Shown here in pieces: positions 35,145-46,794 of a stretch of 64,000 nt of DNA (within the stretch, counting starts at the first letter, position 1; each line of letters starts with the position of its first letter). The notes beneath the pieces are model-generated. The model was not told the origin of the DNA, searched no databases, and saw only the letters and a list, made by a program, of their open reading frames with translations. Origin of the DNA: Gonapodya prolifera JEL478 (lineage: Eukaryota; Monoblepharomycota; Monoblepharidomycetes; Monoblepharidales; Gonapodyaceae); contig KQ965814.1 of NCBI GenBank assembly GCA_001574975.1, forward strand, positions 62,001 through 126,000. The letters are read 5' to 3'. The position numbers were made by a program, and so were the translations under genes.

Positions 35145-38114
35145 TCACGCACAGCTCCACGACGTGAACGAGTAGTCAGAATTGCACCCCGCGCCGCAGT
35201 ATCCAGAGTCGCCCCCGCACCACCCGTAAATACTACAACACTGTCCGTAGTTGGGACACCGGACCCCACCGTGGTCCGCACCGCAGCGACCGTCGGGACT
35301 GATTTTGGGGCGCGAGACGTCGAGGCGGTGTAGGTAGTCTGTGGAACAGGCGCCCATATGCGAACTGTGTTGAGTCGGTGTTGAGCGTCAGAAAAGCGAA
35401 CTGAACCCACATTCCTGGAAGAGCGTGTTGCCCTTCTTCCTATACCCCGAATAAGTCACCAAATCCCGTTCTTGTCTCGGAATAACCGTCCCGTTCGGTG
35501 CGAACTCGAGGACGGGACGGGACGGCAACGAGTACGGCGTCCACGGTAACGGAACGGTGCCGGGACCGTTGGGGTCCCCCGATTTGGCCAGGTTCGTCCA
35601 AAGGGTCGCCATGACAAGAGACGTGCGTTTGTCGGTGTCGGCAAGGGTGGGTGATACGAAGCTGCAATTGGAGATTTAGATTGAGCGTAGTTTGCAAACT
35701 AACCCCACCCCCAACTACTCACACAAAGTTGACCTCACTCGCATGAGCGACGCCAATGTAATTGCCTTGGGCATCCGTCAAGTTTACTCCTGTTGTGTTG
35801 ACGTTGAAACGATCTTCCCAACACGAATCGGTTCAACTTAATTGGTAACGTCACACGACCGGCGTCACTCACATTTGTAAACCTTCTTTCCGGCTTTGGT
35901 GAGCGTTTCAGCGTAGTAGCGGTTGCCCGAATAGTACTACGTGCAAGTGATGATAAGAGATCTTTGACGTTCTGCTGAGAGTGCAAACAAATGCAGGACT
36001 CACCACAAAGTCACCGATAATCTCGCCAGCGCCATCAAACTCCGTTGTCGGATTCCCCTTCCGCCCTTCGAAATAGAGCGACAGCAATTCCTGCTTCCAA
36101 TCATTTGGCCACATCTCTCCGCTGGAATTGAGCGTGGGGTCCGGGGGAAGCACATTTGGAACACCAACGCCGTCAAGGAACAGGTCCATGGCCGTGTAGT
36201 TAGCGCCGTAGACGGGGTTGAATCGGGGCCCTTCGTTTTCGTTGTCCCCAATGATAACAGCGCGACTGGATAAAGAGTGGGAGGTGGTGAAGAAGGCAGA
36301 GTGACCATCAAGGTATAGTTCACGTACACTTCGGAGTTTATCTTGCCGTCTTTCAACAACTGCCACGAACTATCCGGCGCTATGACTTTGTCGAGAGTGG
36401 CCAGACCCCATTTCTAACGATTCGACACAAACCAAAGGTTACGTCCACGAATAGTACCGTCTTTTGTTAAGCACCCACCAAATTTTTTTGCGCCCAGTTG
36501 GTCAAGTTCCGTTCAGGAACGTCCCTCAAGGCCTTCACACGGTCTTTACCGGAGAGAGCACGGTCCGTGAGGTTGAACGTCGCGAGCGCGCTCAGGTACT
36601 GGCCGTACACCGTGCTTTTATCGTCGGGCTATTTGTTTTCGATTCAACACCGGCCATGAATAAGCTTCTTGTGAATTGACAAACAGTTACCGGTTTTACC
36701 TCACTTTCTGCGCGTCGTGCGACGTCGTGGACCCTGATTCCATGATGGCGTACGAGAAGAGGCCGTTGGCTTGTGGGATGACGGTCAACCAGCTCACAAT
36801 GTTCCTATTGAGAAGTAGGGCCGGGGTCACGTGAATGAGATCGTGAATGGGTGGGAAGAAGGGATTCACATGCCACGTACGCTCCAGCGCTGACACCAAA
36901 GATCGTGACTTGTGCGGGGTCTCCACCGAAGGATGCAATGTTATCCTGGAATTGATGGAATGGATGGAATGACAGAAAGCTCCAGCAAAAGTTCAGCAGC
37001 AGAAGGACGTACCCTGACCCATTTCAGTGATGCGATTGCGTCCTGGAATCCATAGTTTAAGCCGCTGTCGCCTGCTGGACGATGGAGCGAGCATTGGTGT
37101 GTGAGAAATGTGAAACGTGAAAGACACGTCGTGTCATTGCCGTACCATCTTCCAGTAAGTCGGGGCTTCCCAAGAAGCCAAAGACGTTGAGTCTGTAGTT
37201 AACTGTTGAGCGAGGTGAGGTGCAAACGTCAGTTTTCCGGAGAGACAAGTACTGGTGCGCATCGAACGAGATATCGTACTCACTAGTGACTACCACCACG
37301 TCGAAGTTGTGGACTATCGCGCTCGCGTTGTTGGAAGCAGCGGCGCCGGAGACGAGGCTGCCTCCGTGGATCCACACTGGGAGACGATGAGAAGGGGGGT
37401 TTCGTCTGTAGGTACTTCACGATGGAGAGTGGGCTGGAGGGTCCTTACCCATGACTAAAAGTGAGACCAAGACATTGGACTTTAGCCAGATGTTTCCTTG
37501 CGTTCTGCAAAAAGTATACTCACCTGGAAGTTTTGCTCCCTCTTTAGTCGCGTTTGCAGGAGTGTATACATGCTTCAAAAAGATACTGTCATCCCTACGA
37601 AAGCTGGGCAAAGAATGGTGCACACGTACCAAGAGCAAACAGTCTTCCTTCAGACCACCGGTGCACTGGGCGTCATACGGCGCGACAGCAGGTTGGGAAC
37701 AGCACACGAGAGGCTGCGAGAATGTTGCATCCCGAGAGCCGTTCTGGAACGCGGCTGGTGGGTATTGAGGTGGCTGTTTGGGTTATTGAGTGATGAGGAC
37801 CATGACGCAAGATATCTGTCCAGTGCAAGCGGGCTGACACACCTTCCATCGATTGCTTCCGGTAGGTGGGTTACTGTAAGGAATGTTCCGGAATTCACTA
37901 GACGGGGGAGGTGTGGTTTGATGTGGGTGCGTTTCGAGTTGGTTGCACCATGTAAATCGCAAACCCACCTTCGTCCATCTGCGAACCGAGATCCCGTCAG
38001 CTGACCCTGGGCGGTTGATACCGTCACGGTTTGTATCTGAGCAAAAGCCGGCAGCGCCGCGAGAGAAACGATCACGACCGCGAGGCAGCCGAGAGTGCGA
38101 CGACGTGAGCCCAT
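35145..38114 (-). CDS. Secreted type-B carboxylesterase with C-terminal CBM18-like chitin-binding module
   Basis: Start at 38114 gives a signal peptide ('TLGCLAVVIVSLAALPAFAQ'). The alpha/beta-hydrolase (cholinesterase-like, PF00135) motifs are spread over many exons: 'NIPYSNPPTGSNRW', 'SIFLKHVYTPANATKEGAKL', 'MWIHGGSLVSGAAASNN' (oxyanion HGG), 'VNYRLNVFGFLGSPDLLEDG' and 'NIASFGGDPAQVTIFGVSAG', which holds the nucleophile serine in G-V-S-A-G. Further exons are 'SWLTVIPQANGLFSYAIMES', 'STVYGQYLSALATFNLTDRA' and 'LWTNLAKSGDPNGPGTVPLP'. The final exon encodes a hevein-type Cys-rich module ('DGRCGADHGGVRCPNYGQCC', 'SIYGWCGGDSGYCGAGC'), stop at 35145. The module should anchor the esterase to chitin or a host wall. 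Substrate unknown. Confidence 0.87.
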
Positions 38115-38633
38115 CGAAATCTAAGATTTGTCGCAATTGCCGGTGCCGAGCGATTGCGCATTTTTTGGTCTGAAGTGTGAGGCGTCGGCGTCCTAAAGTA
38201 AGGGAGCTTGTGTCCTATGCGGGGGTTTCTGACGTTGTCTCCCAGATCTCCCATGCATCATTCTGATGTTCCTGGCTTCTACTTCTGGCGTCATCCGTGG
38301 AATCGCTGTTTTTTGCTTTTGTTGTTCTGTCGCCTGCTCAGTCCGTGGTGGTCTGGTCTACCCCGCAGATCCGCAGGCAGTCAGGTCGGTGGTGACCTTG
38401 GCCTTGTGGGTTCAATGTCGGTTCGCCACCTTTCAGTACATGAGCGAAAATCTAGTCATGGATAGTCCCTTTCAAAGTGTGTGTTTGTCACTCGAGATGT
38501 GTCATGGAGGCGAGGTGAGAATTCTCGTGGTGGAGTGTGGAATTATAACACTGCGAAGTGTGTTACGCAACTAGAAACTATGCTAGCTGTACTTCTTTGG
38601 TGCTGTTTATTTTCATTTGTGAATGAGCTGATG
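38115..38633. other. Intergenic region
   Basis: About 520 bases upstream of the esterase. No coding sequence recognised. Confidence 0.4.
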
Positions 38634-39085
38634 TTAAGCTTGACTTGTTGGGTGTTGCTTGCATTCATTTGCCGAGCTAACCGGTCGGGTTCCTGCAACC
38701 AAGTCTTTGTTCGCTGTGGAGCGGTGTAACGTGGGGGATGTCTCAAATTGCGAGTGCTGTATAAAAATGAGGTCAAGATTTCGTACCTTTCAGCGCTTTA
38801 GAGAAAGTCTTGAGTTGCTCCTGAATTTGTCCTGAATGCTTCCGACCTCGTTCACGACCGACCTGCGGGTTTTTCATTGAACCATCGGAGATGGCGCTGA
38901 AATCGAACTTGACTGCCTGTTGAATAGGGAGAATGGTATTATCGTCAGACTCAAACACAGTCTTGCTTTGGTGACACGTTCTCGCAGACGATCAACTCAC
39001 CAGAAAGAATCGATACTCTGCCATACTTGACGCTCAAATCCTGCAGCCGCCCTTGCAACAAAACCGTGACCCAATGTAGTCAACC
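38634..39085 (-). pseudogene. Truncated Cache-family paralogue C
   Basis: Only the 3' exons of the receptor family remain. Readable pieces are 'LLQGRLQDLSVKYGRVSI' (39060-39000), equivalent to the segment before TM2, then 'AVKFDFSAISDGSMKN' and a disrupted HAMP-like helix ending 'LKTFSKALK', and the spliced tail 'ANKDLVAGTRPVSSANECKQ' with stop at 38634. The exon for TM2 present in A and B is missing between them, and the helix exon is out of frame in the middle. No ectodomain was found upstream. A broken duplicate of the host gene family. Confidence 0.7.
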
Positions 39086-39950
39086 ACACCACACCACAAC
39101 CATACCACACGAACGCAGAAAGAAGCAGACGCAGACGCAGGAGATGACGGTTCCATGCAAAGAATTGACGTGACGTGACGGACGGAGAGAAGTCTGGTGG
39201 TACGTACATACAACCGGGTTCATCATCAGGCGCGAGGGTTGTTTGACCCGCCGGCGTGGTGAGCTGGTATGGTTGCACCGAGCGGTGCACGTGGATACGC
39301 GGGTGACGGTGACGTACGGTGTGTGCACGGGCGAGAATGGACGCACGGAAGGGGAAGGGCGTCTGCGATTGTATGAGTTCGAATGACATTCTGATGTTAT
39401 ATGTTGTGGCACACAAAGTTGCGGGTAAATATAAACGAGATGAGTGGCTGTTCTAGCGCCGGGGACAAAGCAACATAGAGAAGAGGGTCTGGATGCAGCA
39501 CAGCAACACAGAGCAGAGAGAGTACCGAGACAGCGCTGCGTTGGTAAAAGTGTCCTTTACGTACCGATGCAAGTTTACAAACAAAAAGTGAATACAGAGA
39601 GACCACAGTGAGGTTGCGCCACAGCCACGCTTGGAACGAGTATTGACCCGATCCGGAACAGAGGCGCGGACAGAACAACGAGAGAGAGAGGACACGAGCT
39701 CGGAGAGTGCGGGAGAGAGAGCGAGGTGAGCGGGTGTGGGGGGGCGGGGGGACGGGGGGGGGCCGAGGGAAGCAAAGGGAGGAGTGCGGTAGGAGAGGGG
39801 ACGGGACGGGACGGGCGAGGACGGAGCGAGCAGAAAACAGGCGGCGGAGAGTGAAGGAGCGGGGATGCGAGCGGGCGCGCGGAGGCCGAGTGCGAGTGCG
39901 AGTGGCGAATGGCAGCGACTGGCAACTGACACACTCCCACGCACAGCGAA
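39086..39950. other. Low-complexity G/A-rich upstream region
   Basis: 39690-39900 on the plus strand is G/A-rich with runs of G ('gggggggg' near 39757). Long open frames on the minus strand are Ser/Pro/Arg low complexity and look like composition artefacts. It probably includes the promoter and 5' UTR of the gene starting at 39951. Confidence 0.4.
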
Positions 39951-42900
39951 ATGCAGCCATACGACACGCACGCAGACGCTGGCGCAGCGGACGACACGGC
40001 GGGCGCGGGCGGCGCGGAGGAGGCGGTGGTTGAGGTCCAGGTCGAGCGTGCAGACCCAAACGCACACGCACACGCAGGAGGAGGGGACACCGACACCACA
40101 CACACACCGCGGCCGCAGCAGACACCGCCAGAGATACGCACGCAGACATCATCCGCAGTGACTGCGCAAGTGGCGCCGCACTCGCCGCGGCTGCACACGC
40201 TGGGCGCGTTCATCAAGGTGAGTCAGTGGGGGGGGGGGGGTCGAGCGAGGACTCCGAGGCCTAATCGCGATGGCGCTGACCGAGGCGGACAGGCGTCCGC
40301 CGGAGGCGAGCTATCCCGCGGAGAGGAATGTTGATTGCGGATCGAGTGCATATCTCACCACCCACTCCACGCTCACCCACACAAACCGCACACCGCACAG
40401 ACGCGCAAGCACCCGCGCACGCAACGCCACTCGTCCACGCCGCCGCTCTCGCGCACGCCGGCGCTCGTTGCGCAGACGCAGTCCTTCCCCGCAGACTCCC
40501 AACCCTCCCCACAGTCACCGCTCTCACCCCTGTCAACCCTGTCTCCGCAGTCCCCGCTTGCGCGCACGCCGCCCAGACAGAGACTGCATCCGTCTACCCT
40601 GCGGTACGACTGGGACGCCAACGACGGCGACGGCGCCAGCACGGCCACGGCCACGGCGACAGGCACGGCGGTCACTGTTACCCCGACCCATGCCAACGCG
40701 CATCCCTACGCCCGCGTCGTCGCCGTCCTGCCCGCCCCGACTTCCCCGACATCGCACTCCCACTCACGCACAGACTCTGCGTCCTCCCGGTCCGAAATCA
40801 CGGGAGGGACAGAGGGCACGGTCACGGACCAGGACCAGGACCCGGACGATTCGGACGGGTACGGCGCTGCGGCGCTTGGCAGGTCGGCGTCTGGTCGCTC
40901 GGCACGGTCGGGACGCTCGTTCCGATCTGGGTCGTGGAATGCGGGCGACGGCCGGTTCTTCTCCTCGTCGTGGGCACCGAGCTGTGGGATGGGTATGGGC
41001 CCGTCATCGTCATCGAGGGACAGAGTCAGAGGCCGAGTCAACTCTGCAGACGCGTACGACGAGGACGACGACTTTGACGAGGACTTTGACCTGGACGACA
41101 TCGACCTCGAACTCTCCCCGTTCCCGCTTCTTCCCGGGACCGTGCCCGTGCCCGCCTCGTGGACCCACACGGCGGCGGCGGCGGGGTTGTCGCCCTCGGC
41201 CCTGTCGCCCTCGGGCCGCTCACTCTCGCCGTCGTCGGGGCTCTCCCCGCCGCCGTGGCCCACATCCCGTCCGCTGTCTCCCTCGGGAAACTCCCGACCT
41301 GCACATGCGCCACCCGCATCAGTGGTTTCGGCGGCGTCGTGGACCACCGTCTCGGCAGGCCCATCTTCCAAACCGACACCCACGTTCCCCGCTTCTCACG
41401 CCCACTCGTCCCACTCGTCCCACTCCTCGGCCACATCACGCGGTCCACCGCCCATCGCCATACCAGGGATCTCACTCTCGCCCACACCGCCGTCCACACT
41501 GTCAACCACAGCCACCACCCTTTCCCCATCCCCTACCCCCGCGCACGCACCCGCACAGGCACCGGGACCCGACCCAACAACCCTGGCCCTCCTACACCAC
41601 GCGCAACACGACCGCGATCGTTTCCGCCTCCTCTCGGCCCGCTTATCCTCCCGCCTACGTCGGACCTCGGCCTCGCTGTCACACACCCAAACTCAAGCCA
41701 CCCTGCTCCGCGCTCTCCTGCGCTCCTCCGAATCCGCGCTGTCGGTAGCCCAGGCGGACGTGCGCGAGGCGGAGCAGCGAGCCGATATGGCCGAGCGGCG
41801 GTACGAAGAGGAGCGCAAAAGACGGGTTCAGGCCGAGAGGGAGGTGGCGAGGTTGGGTATGGAGGTGGCCGGGTTGAGGAGGGAGGTTGTGGTGATTGTG
41901 GAGCATTTGAGTACGAGGATTCGGGGAGGAGGTGGCGGTGGTGAGTTTCTTTGTGGGTGTGGTGGGGGATTGTTGGGAAGAGGACGTGGGAGAGCTTTTG
42001 CGTGTGCAAGGTTTTTACAGGCAAAGTCAAGCTTACAAAAGACGTGTGGATTGGGGTGGAGTTGAGGAGTAACCCTCTTTCCCGCCGAGTCGACAAGACT
42101 CGATTCATTCATCTCCGTTCGCGCGTCTCTAACCCACATCACCACCCCTCCCACAGCACCACCGCCCTCATCCCCGTCCACGTCGCCGCCCTCCTCGCCA
42201 GCCCCCTCTTCGCCCTCCCGCACCGAATCGTCCTCCCCGGCCCCGTCCCCTTCCTCCGCCACACCGGGAGGAGACGCGGACGTGGACGGGGACGAGGCGG
42301 AAGAGGAGGTGGAGCAGCTCCCCGTGTGGCACCTTCCCCCGCGTGGGCGGGACGAGCGGAGACGGAGAGCTCCTGGTGGTGGTGGAGGCGGGGGCGGAGG
42401 AGGAGGGAGCGAAGTTGGGTCAGGAACCGGCGCCGCGTCCAGTGTTGCCGGTGCCGGAGCGAAACCCGCCCACGACGATGCAACTCCCCCGGCCACTCCC
42501 GGGCTCATTGCTGGCGCAACGCACCCCTACGCCGAAACGAGCGGCGACTCGGGGTACGGCGAGGACGAGGCCCGGTCCATGGCCGCCTCGGGCGCGGCGT
42601 CGGGGTCCGGGGCAGGATCGGGCGCCGGATCAGGCGGAGGTGGGCCTGGAGTTGTCGGAAAGAGAAAAGTGGCGGCGAGTGAAGGCGTCGGCAGGGCGTT
42701 GTGGGCTGCCCGCCGCGGCGCCGAGCGTGCGGACGTCTTGGTTGGTGCCGTGGAGGGGTCTTCAAGCATGCGGAGCGCAGCAATGGGTGCCGGGACGTCA
42801 GTGGTCAGCGACGTCTCGTCGGCCGACTCGCTCGCCACGCCAATGCCGTCAGGTGGCGAGCGGCACCCAGCCGTGCCCCCGCCCGCCGAGTCAGTTGTAT

Positions 42901-43142
42901 CGAGCGTGTCGGGAGCGGGCGCCGATGGGACCCGCCCGGGCGCCATTGCTGTTCCGAGGACGCGTGCGAGATCGGGCACGCCTGGACTGGACGGGTCCCA
43001 AGTGGGGTCTGCCACTGGCGGGTCCGGAGTGGGGAAGCCGGCTCTGGCGCGGAGTTTGACGAACATGTTGCCGCAGGATGTGAATATGGTGGCGATGGAG
43101 ACTGATCTGGTGGTTGGGGTGTTGAAGATGATTATGGGGTGA
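39951..43142 (+). CDS. Low-complexity Ser/Pro-rich protein with coiled coil, unknown function
   Basis: GC-rich gene with at least three exons. Exon 1 (ATG 39951 to about 40216) is Ala/His/Thr-rich and ends before a GTGAGT donor ('HSPRLHTLGAFIK'). The main exon (~40400-41940) is Ser/Pro/Thr-rich, with an acidic patch near 41060-41110 ('YDEDDDFDEDFDLDDIDLEL'). It ends with a coiled coil ('ALSVAQADVREAEQRADMAE', 'VARLGMEVAGLRREVVVIVE'). After an intron (about 41940-42160) the last exon is Ser/Pro/Gly-rich with a poly-Gly tract and ends 'MVAMETDLVVGVLKMIMG' at 43142. No catalytic domain was recognised. The C-terminal ~95 codons are copied at 47365-47652. The intron at 40217-~40390 contains a sequence resembling 51266-51345. 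Confidence 0.6.
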
Positions 43143-44027
43143 TTGGTGGCGGTGTGGACGGTGGTTGAGGGAGAGTTGGTGGTTGGTGGGGGATACACAT
43201 AATGGCAGTACGTACGGATGGGAAGGATGGAGTGGACTAAGGAGGGGGAAGGATCAATGTGGTACGGAATACCCAATCACGGGCGCTCCTCGCACACTTC
43301 CGCGCCTCTTCGCACGCACGCCACACCACATCCCCACATGAGCACACACACAATGACACTTCTGCGTTTTTTTTCTTCTTTCTCCCTTTTTCTTTATTCC
43401 TCTCGGTCTTTCGTGGCGTCCATGAACACGCGACGCAGGAACGGGGGAGGAACGTTTTATACCCCGGAACTTCCCCACTACCCTTAGAACATTGGACATT
43501 GCAGTGATGACTTCCGACTGCCCATTGCTGACTGTTGACATTTCGCTCCGCGGTATGGTGGTGCGGCACGGATGGAGAGGAGGCATATACAACGTCACGG
43601 AATGAAAAGAAACACACGAGAGATCGGTGGAGGTGATGAGCTCGTTGTGTACGGGCAGAGTTGGGACAAAGGGACCTTGGAGATTCCAATGACGATGCTG
43701 GGAAAATGAAATGAAGTTGAACACCTGATTGCTATTCTATTGGTCTACAATGGTCTTTTTCTGTCTGTGCGAGCGAATGAGCGAGTCAGTTATTTGAATA
43801 CATGCATTTCTTATGTGATGCGACGTTTCCAGAAATGGTGCCTATCCGTGCCCATTTACGTTTCTCACAGTTTCAGAACGCGTTTTTGCCCAATCACGTG
43901 ATACCAAAGAAGACCGTTTCCCTGGAAAAGAAGTGTATTTGAAAAACCCCACAAACATTGTAAAAGAAAAGCATTATCGTCTTCTTCATGTGTGTTTCTT
44001 AGAAACCAACCCTTTCTCCATCCACCT

Positions 44028-45789
44028 TCACTCCTCGCCTAAAACCTTCTCCCTCTGGCCGTGCTTCTTAACGGTGACGTCTGGTGCTGGACCCAGCCCC
44101 TCTTGGCTCGCAGTGATCGTGTCTCCCGGGAACGCGCCTGGAGCTCCGACCAAACCCTCTCTGGTGCGATCGTAACCTTGCATTCCGGTACCAGTCGGGC
44201 CAACTGGAGCTCCGACCAAACCCTCCCTGGTGCGGTCGTAACCTTGCATTCCGGTACCAGTCGGACCAATCGCCGGGACGTGTCTTGCCTCCGTGCCCAG
44301 TTCGTGCCTAGCCTGTGCTCCAGCGACGGCTGCTTCCGTGCGTCCCACAACACCTTGGCCCATCTCGTGGCGGAGCTCGCGCTCGTCCTTTCCACGTTGG
44401 TGCTTTGCATCTGCTCCGGCGATGGCTGTCTCTGCGCGCTCCACGACACCTTGGCCAGTCTCGTGGCGGAGCTGGCGCTCGTCCTTGTGAAGTTGGTGCT
44501 TAGCTTCGGTATGGGCGAGCTGGCCTTCGATGGTCTCGACCACACCTCGGTGCGTCACGTTGCCGGGGGTCAGCCCCAAGTCCGTTGCCGTGATCGTGGG
44601 TGCGACGCGGACTGCGCCAACTATTGGTTTGAAGTTACGTCAAAGAGAAGCACCGCACAATAATACGATTGCGTGCATACCACGAGGAGCTTCGTACACT
44701 TTCTCTACGATGGGAACTTCAACCTCCACTTTTTTTGGCATGATAACCTCACGTTCTGTAAACGTAGTAAGACGTGAAGAGTCAACATTTTAACAGCAGA
44801 CCTCAAACCATGATACTTACCAATCACTGGCTGAATTTCTTCCACGACGTGAGGATGGATGGTCTCCTTCACGATCGGTTGGTGGTGGACCCTTTGCGTT
44901 TTCACTTCGGTCTCGACGCGAGTGTCGCGGACGGCTTCTGCTTGGCGGCGGTACCGCTGCTCGTCTTCGTGTCTTTTCGATTCCGGGTGAGAACAAACAA
45001 AGAAACAGGGCGAATAAGCCACCCGACAACAAACATCAAAGAGAGGAACTCTTCATACCTTGCTTCGCCTTTGATTTCTCTCACTTGGGTGGGTTCGACA
45101 ATGTGCTCGACGCGCTCAGGTTCGAGCCGCCTACGAAAGACAACAAAGTCAAACTCCATTTGAACAGTCTTATTCCTCATTTAGCTCACGTGTCCCTGAT
45201 AGGCTGGATGATCTGCTGTACTTGGGGCTGGATGATCTCCTTCTGGATTGTCGGCCTGTGGGTGGGAACCGGGTGGGAACATCAATCACACTCTTTCCAC
45301 CGCCACGAAACAGAAGATACTCACCTCACTTGTTCACGTTCAACTTGGCGGATGGTCTCGTGGGTCACCGGGGCTCTGTAGCGACGCTGCGGCGAAAGTT
45401 AGTCGCTTGCGCTGACGTCAGCGTCCTGTTCAAATCACCTCAACCTCGGTCTCCACCGTCTCAGCTGCAGCGGCAGCTGCCACTTTTGTCTTGTGTGGGT
45501 GCTTGGCTTCCGCTCGGTTGACTGGAGCGACTCCCCGATGGGTTGTGAAGCCCTCGGTGCCTTGGCCAGAGGTGAGACGTTCCTCGTCGGTGGGCACGGA
45601 CGTCCCTTTCACTTCGGTGCGGAGTCCGGTCTCCTCTGGAAGCCGCCTCGATGTGTCCGTCGTGGTGACTGGCGTTGTCGCGGCGATGGGCGAGGTTACG
45701 ACGGTGTCACTAGGGGGAGAAAGGGTGGTCTCCTCGAGTCTTTCCTCTTGCTTTGATGGGTGGTGGAACATCTTCTTGATCTTGTCCAT
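44028..45789 (-). CDS. Hydrophilin/LEA-like protein with Val-His-Pro-Ile type repeats, copy 1
   Basis: Start 45789 ('MDKIKKMFHHPSKQEERLEE'). The first exon is Thr/Pro/Glu-rich. Several short exons follow with the recurring pattern P-[VIT]-[VHI]-x-[EK]-x-I-x: 'RYRAPVTHETIRQVEREQV', 'PTIQKEIIQPQVQQIIQPI', 'RVEHIVEPTQVREIKGEAR', 'VHHQPIVKETIHPHVVEEIQ' and 'PKKVEVEVPIVEKVYEAPRG'. The last exon has tandem units: 'LAHTEAKHQLHKDERQLRHE' / 'TAIAGADAKHQRGKDERELRHE'-type twice, and 'PTGTGMQGYDRTREGLVGAP' twice, before 'KKHGQREKVLGEE' and stop. Strong hydrophilicity, lack of Cys and Trp, and the V-H-P-I style repeats resemble stress-induced hydrophilin or allergen-like proteins of filamentous fungi. Role in desiccation or stress is inference. 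It shares a 177-base divergent upstream region with the plus-strand partner. Confidence 0.65.
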
Positions 45790-45966
45790 TACGATGCGTC
45801 GGTTTGTTCGCGATGTTGGAGTTTTCGGAACAGGTGGGTGGAGGAGAAAAAGACCTTTAAAAGCAAATGACCACTGCCCTTGCACAATCATGACATCACC
45901 CCGAAGCTCAAAACCCAGCCAGATAATTGAACCTAACGGAAGATAGTCCCCTCGAAGAGATATAAA
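45790..45966. promoter_or_regulatory. Bidirectional intergenic promoter of the hydrophilin pair
   Basis: 177 bases separate two divergent start codons, and the equivalent region (50238-50415) is retained in copy 2. Shared stretches include the surroundings of 'atgacatcac' and 'cccagctagataat'-like sequence. No specific factor site is claimed. Confidence 0.45.
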
Positions 45967-46658
45967 ATGAGCGACACTACAGCGCGCTCTGCCGCAGGGG
46001 CCACTTCCAAGGATCCAAGCATCGTACGTGGATGTGATGAGCTGTCAATCACAGAAAACGAGATTTACCCGGAGCTGCATCTATGTGATTCATCTTTAAG
46101 GCTCGAGTGCTCCCCCCTGTTGTTCAGGAGACGATACGACACGTTGGTGCAGAAGGAAGTCAAAGCGATTTGGACATGGGCAAGCGCGTCAACAAAACGC
46201 TCCCATCTCACAGAAACAGAAGAAGTACAGGAAATAGTCGAGCGCCACATCATTATATCGGAGGTCAGACAGGTAGAGCACAGCTCTCGTGTAATTTCTA
46301 CTCGTTTCCTGACTGCAAGATATCCGTCATCCGTCGACATAGATAATACAGCGCATCGTCGTACCTCCCAACACCATCATCGACGACGACTACAAGGAAC
46401 GCCTTCAGAAAGCTCTTCAATCTTATCAGTCAAGGTACGGTCATGTATAACTGCCTCGAAGCTTGATGTGCGAACCATTCTGGAATACTCTTTTTTAGCA
46501 ACCTCAACGTCACACGAATAGTCAAGATGCCCATGTTTGACGACAAACGGACTTCTCAAACAAATGCTCAAACTACGGCAAGGGTGCAGTCGGGACATGG
46601 AAGGGAAAAGCAGCACTCTACCACCAAAAACAGAAGTGTGTTCTGTGGTCCGTGTTGA
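45967..46658 (+). CDS. Divergent partner gene, hydrophilic protein of unknown function, copy 1
   Basis: ATG at 45967 ('MSDTTARSAAGATSKDPSI'), a GTACGT donor, an acceptor ending TTTAAG near 46100, then 'RVLPPVVQETIRHVGAEG'. This has the same P-V-V-x-E-T-I-R motif as the minus-strand hydrophilin ('PVTHETIRQVEREQ'). Middle splice boundaries are unresolved; one frame reads 'EEVQEIVERHIIISEVRQ'. The 3' exons read 'RIVVPPNTIIDDDYKERLQK' and, after an intron ending CTTTTTAG, 'NLNVTRIVKMPMFDDKRTSQ' to 'HSTTKNRSVFCGPC' and stop at 46658. Likely a diverged member of the same hydrophilic family, possibly co-regulated from the shared promoter. Function unknown. Confidence 0.5.
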
Positions 46659-46794
46659 ATAGTTTGGAGACACAATGCGATGTAAAACAACCACACGAAT
46701 TCTTGAGGGGAGGTTGAAGTGAAGAAGGGATAAACACAGCGTATTGCACCATATTTAACAAGTGTCCCACCAAGGGATGAGGCTATGAGCCTCC

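Larger units (their letters stand above)
42853..46658. repeat. Segmental duplication, copy 1
   Basis: Direct repeat partner of 47363-51016. The left edge lies inside the last exon of the coiled-coil gene; the right edge is just after the stop of the plus-strand partner gene ('gttgaatagtt', then divergence). Gene order is identical in the two copies: 3' fragment (+), hydrophilin-like gene (-), divergent partner (+). Coding parts are closely similar; intergenic parts are alignable with indels. Confidence 0.9.

Noticed and set aside
39397-40216. Three overlapping long minus-strand open frames rich in Ser, Pro and Arg
   Set aside because: They lie antisense to GC-rich, G/A-rich low-complexity DNA, have no domain and no splice logic, and open in all three frames, which is a composition effect.
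42527-43276. Minus-strand 249-codon open frame
   Set aside because: Antisense of the last exon of the coiled-coil gene; the plus-strand frame is preserved in the duplicate copy, which supports the plus strand as coding.
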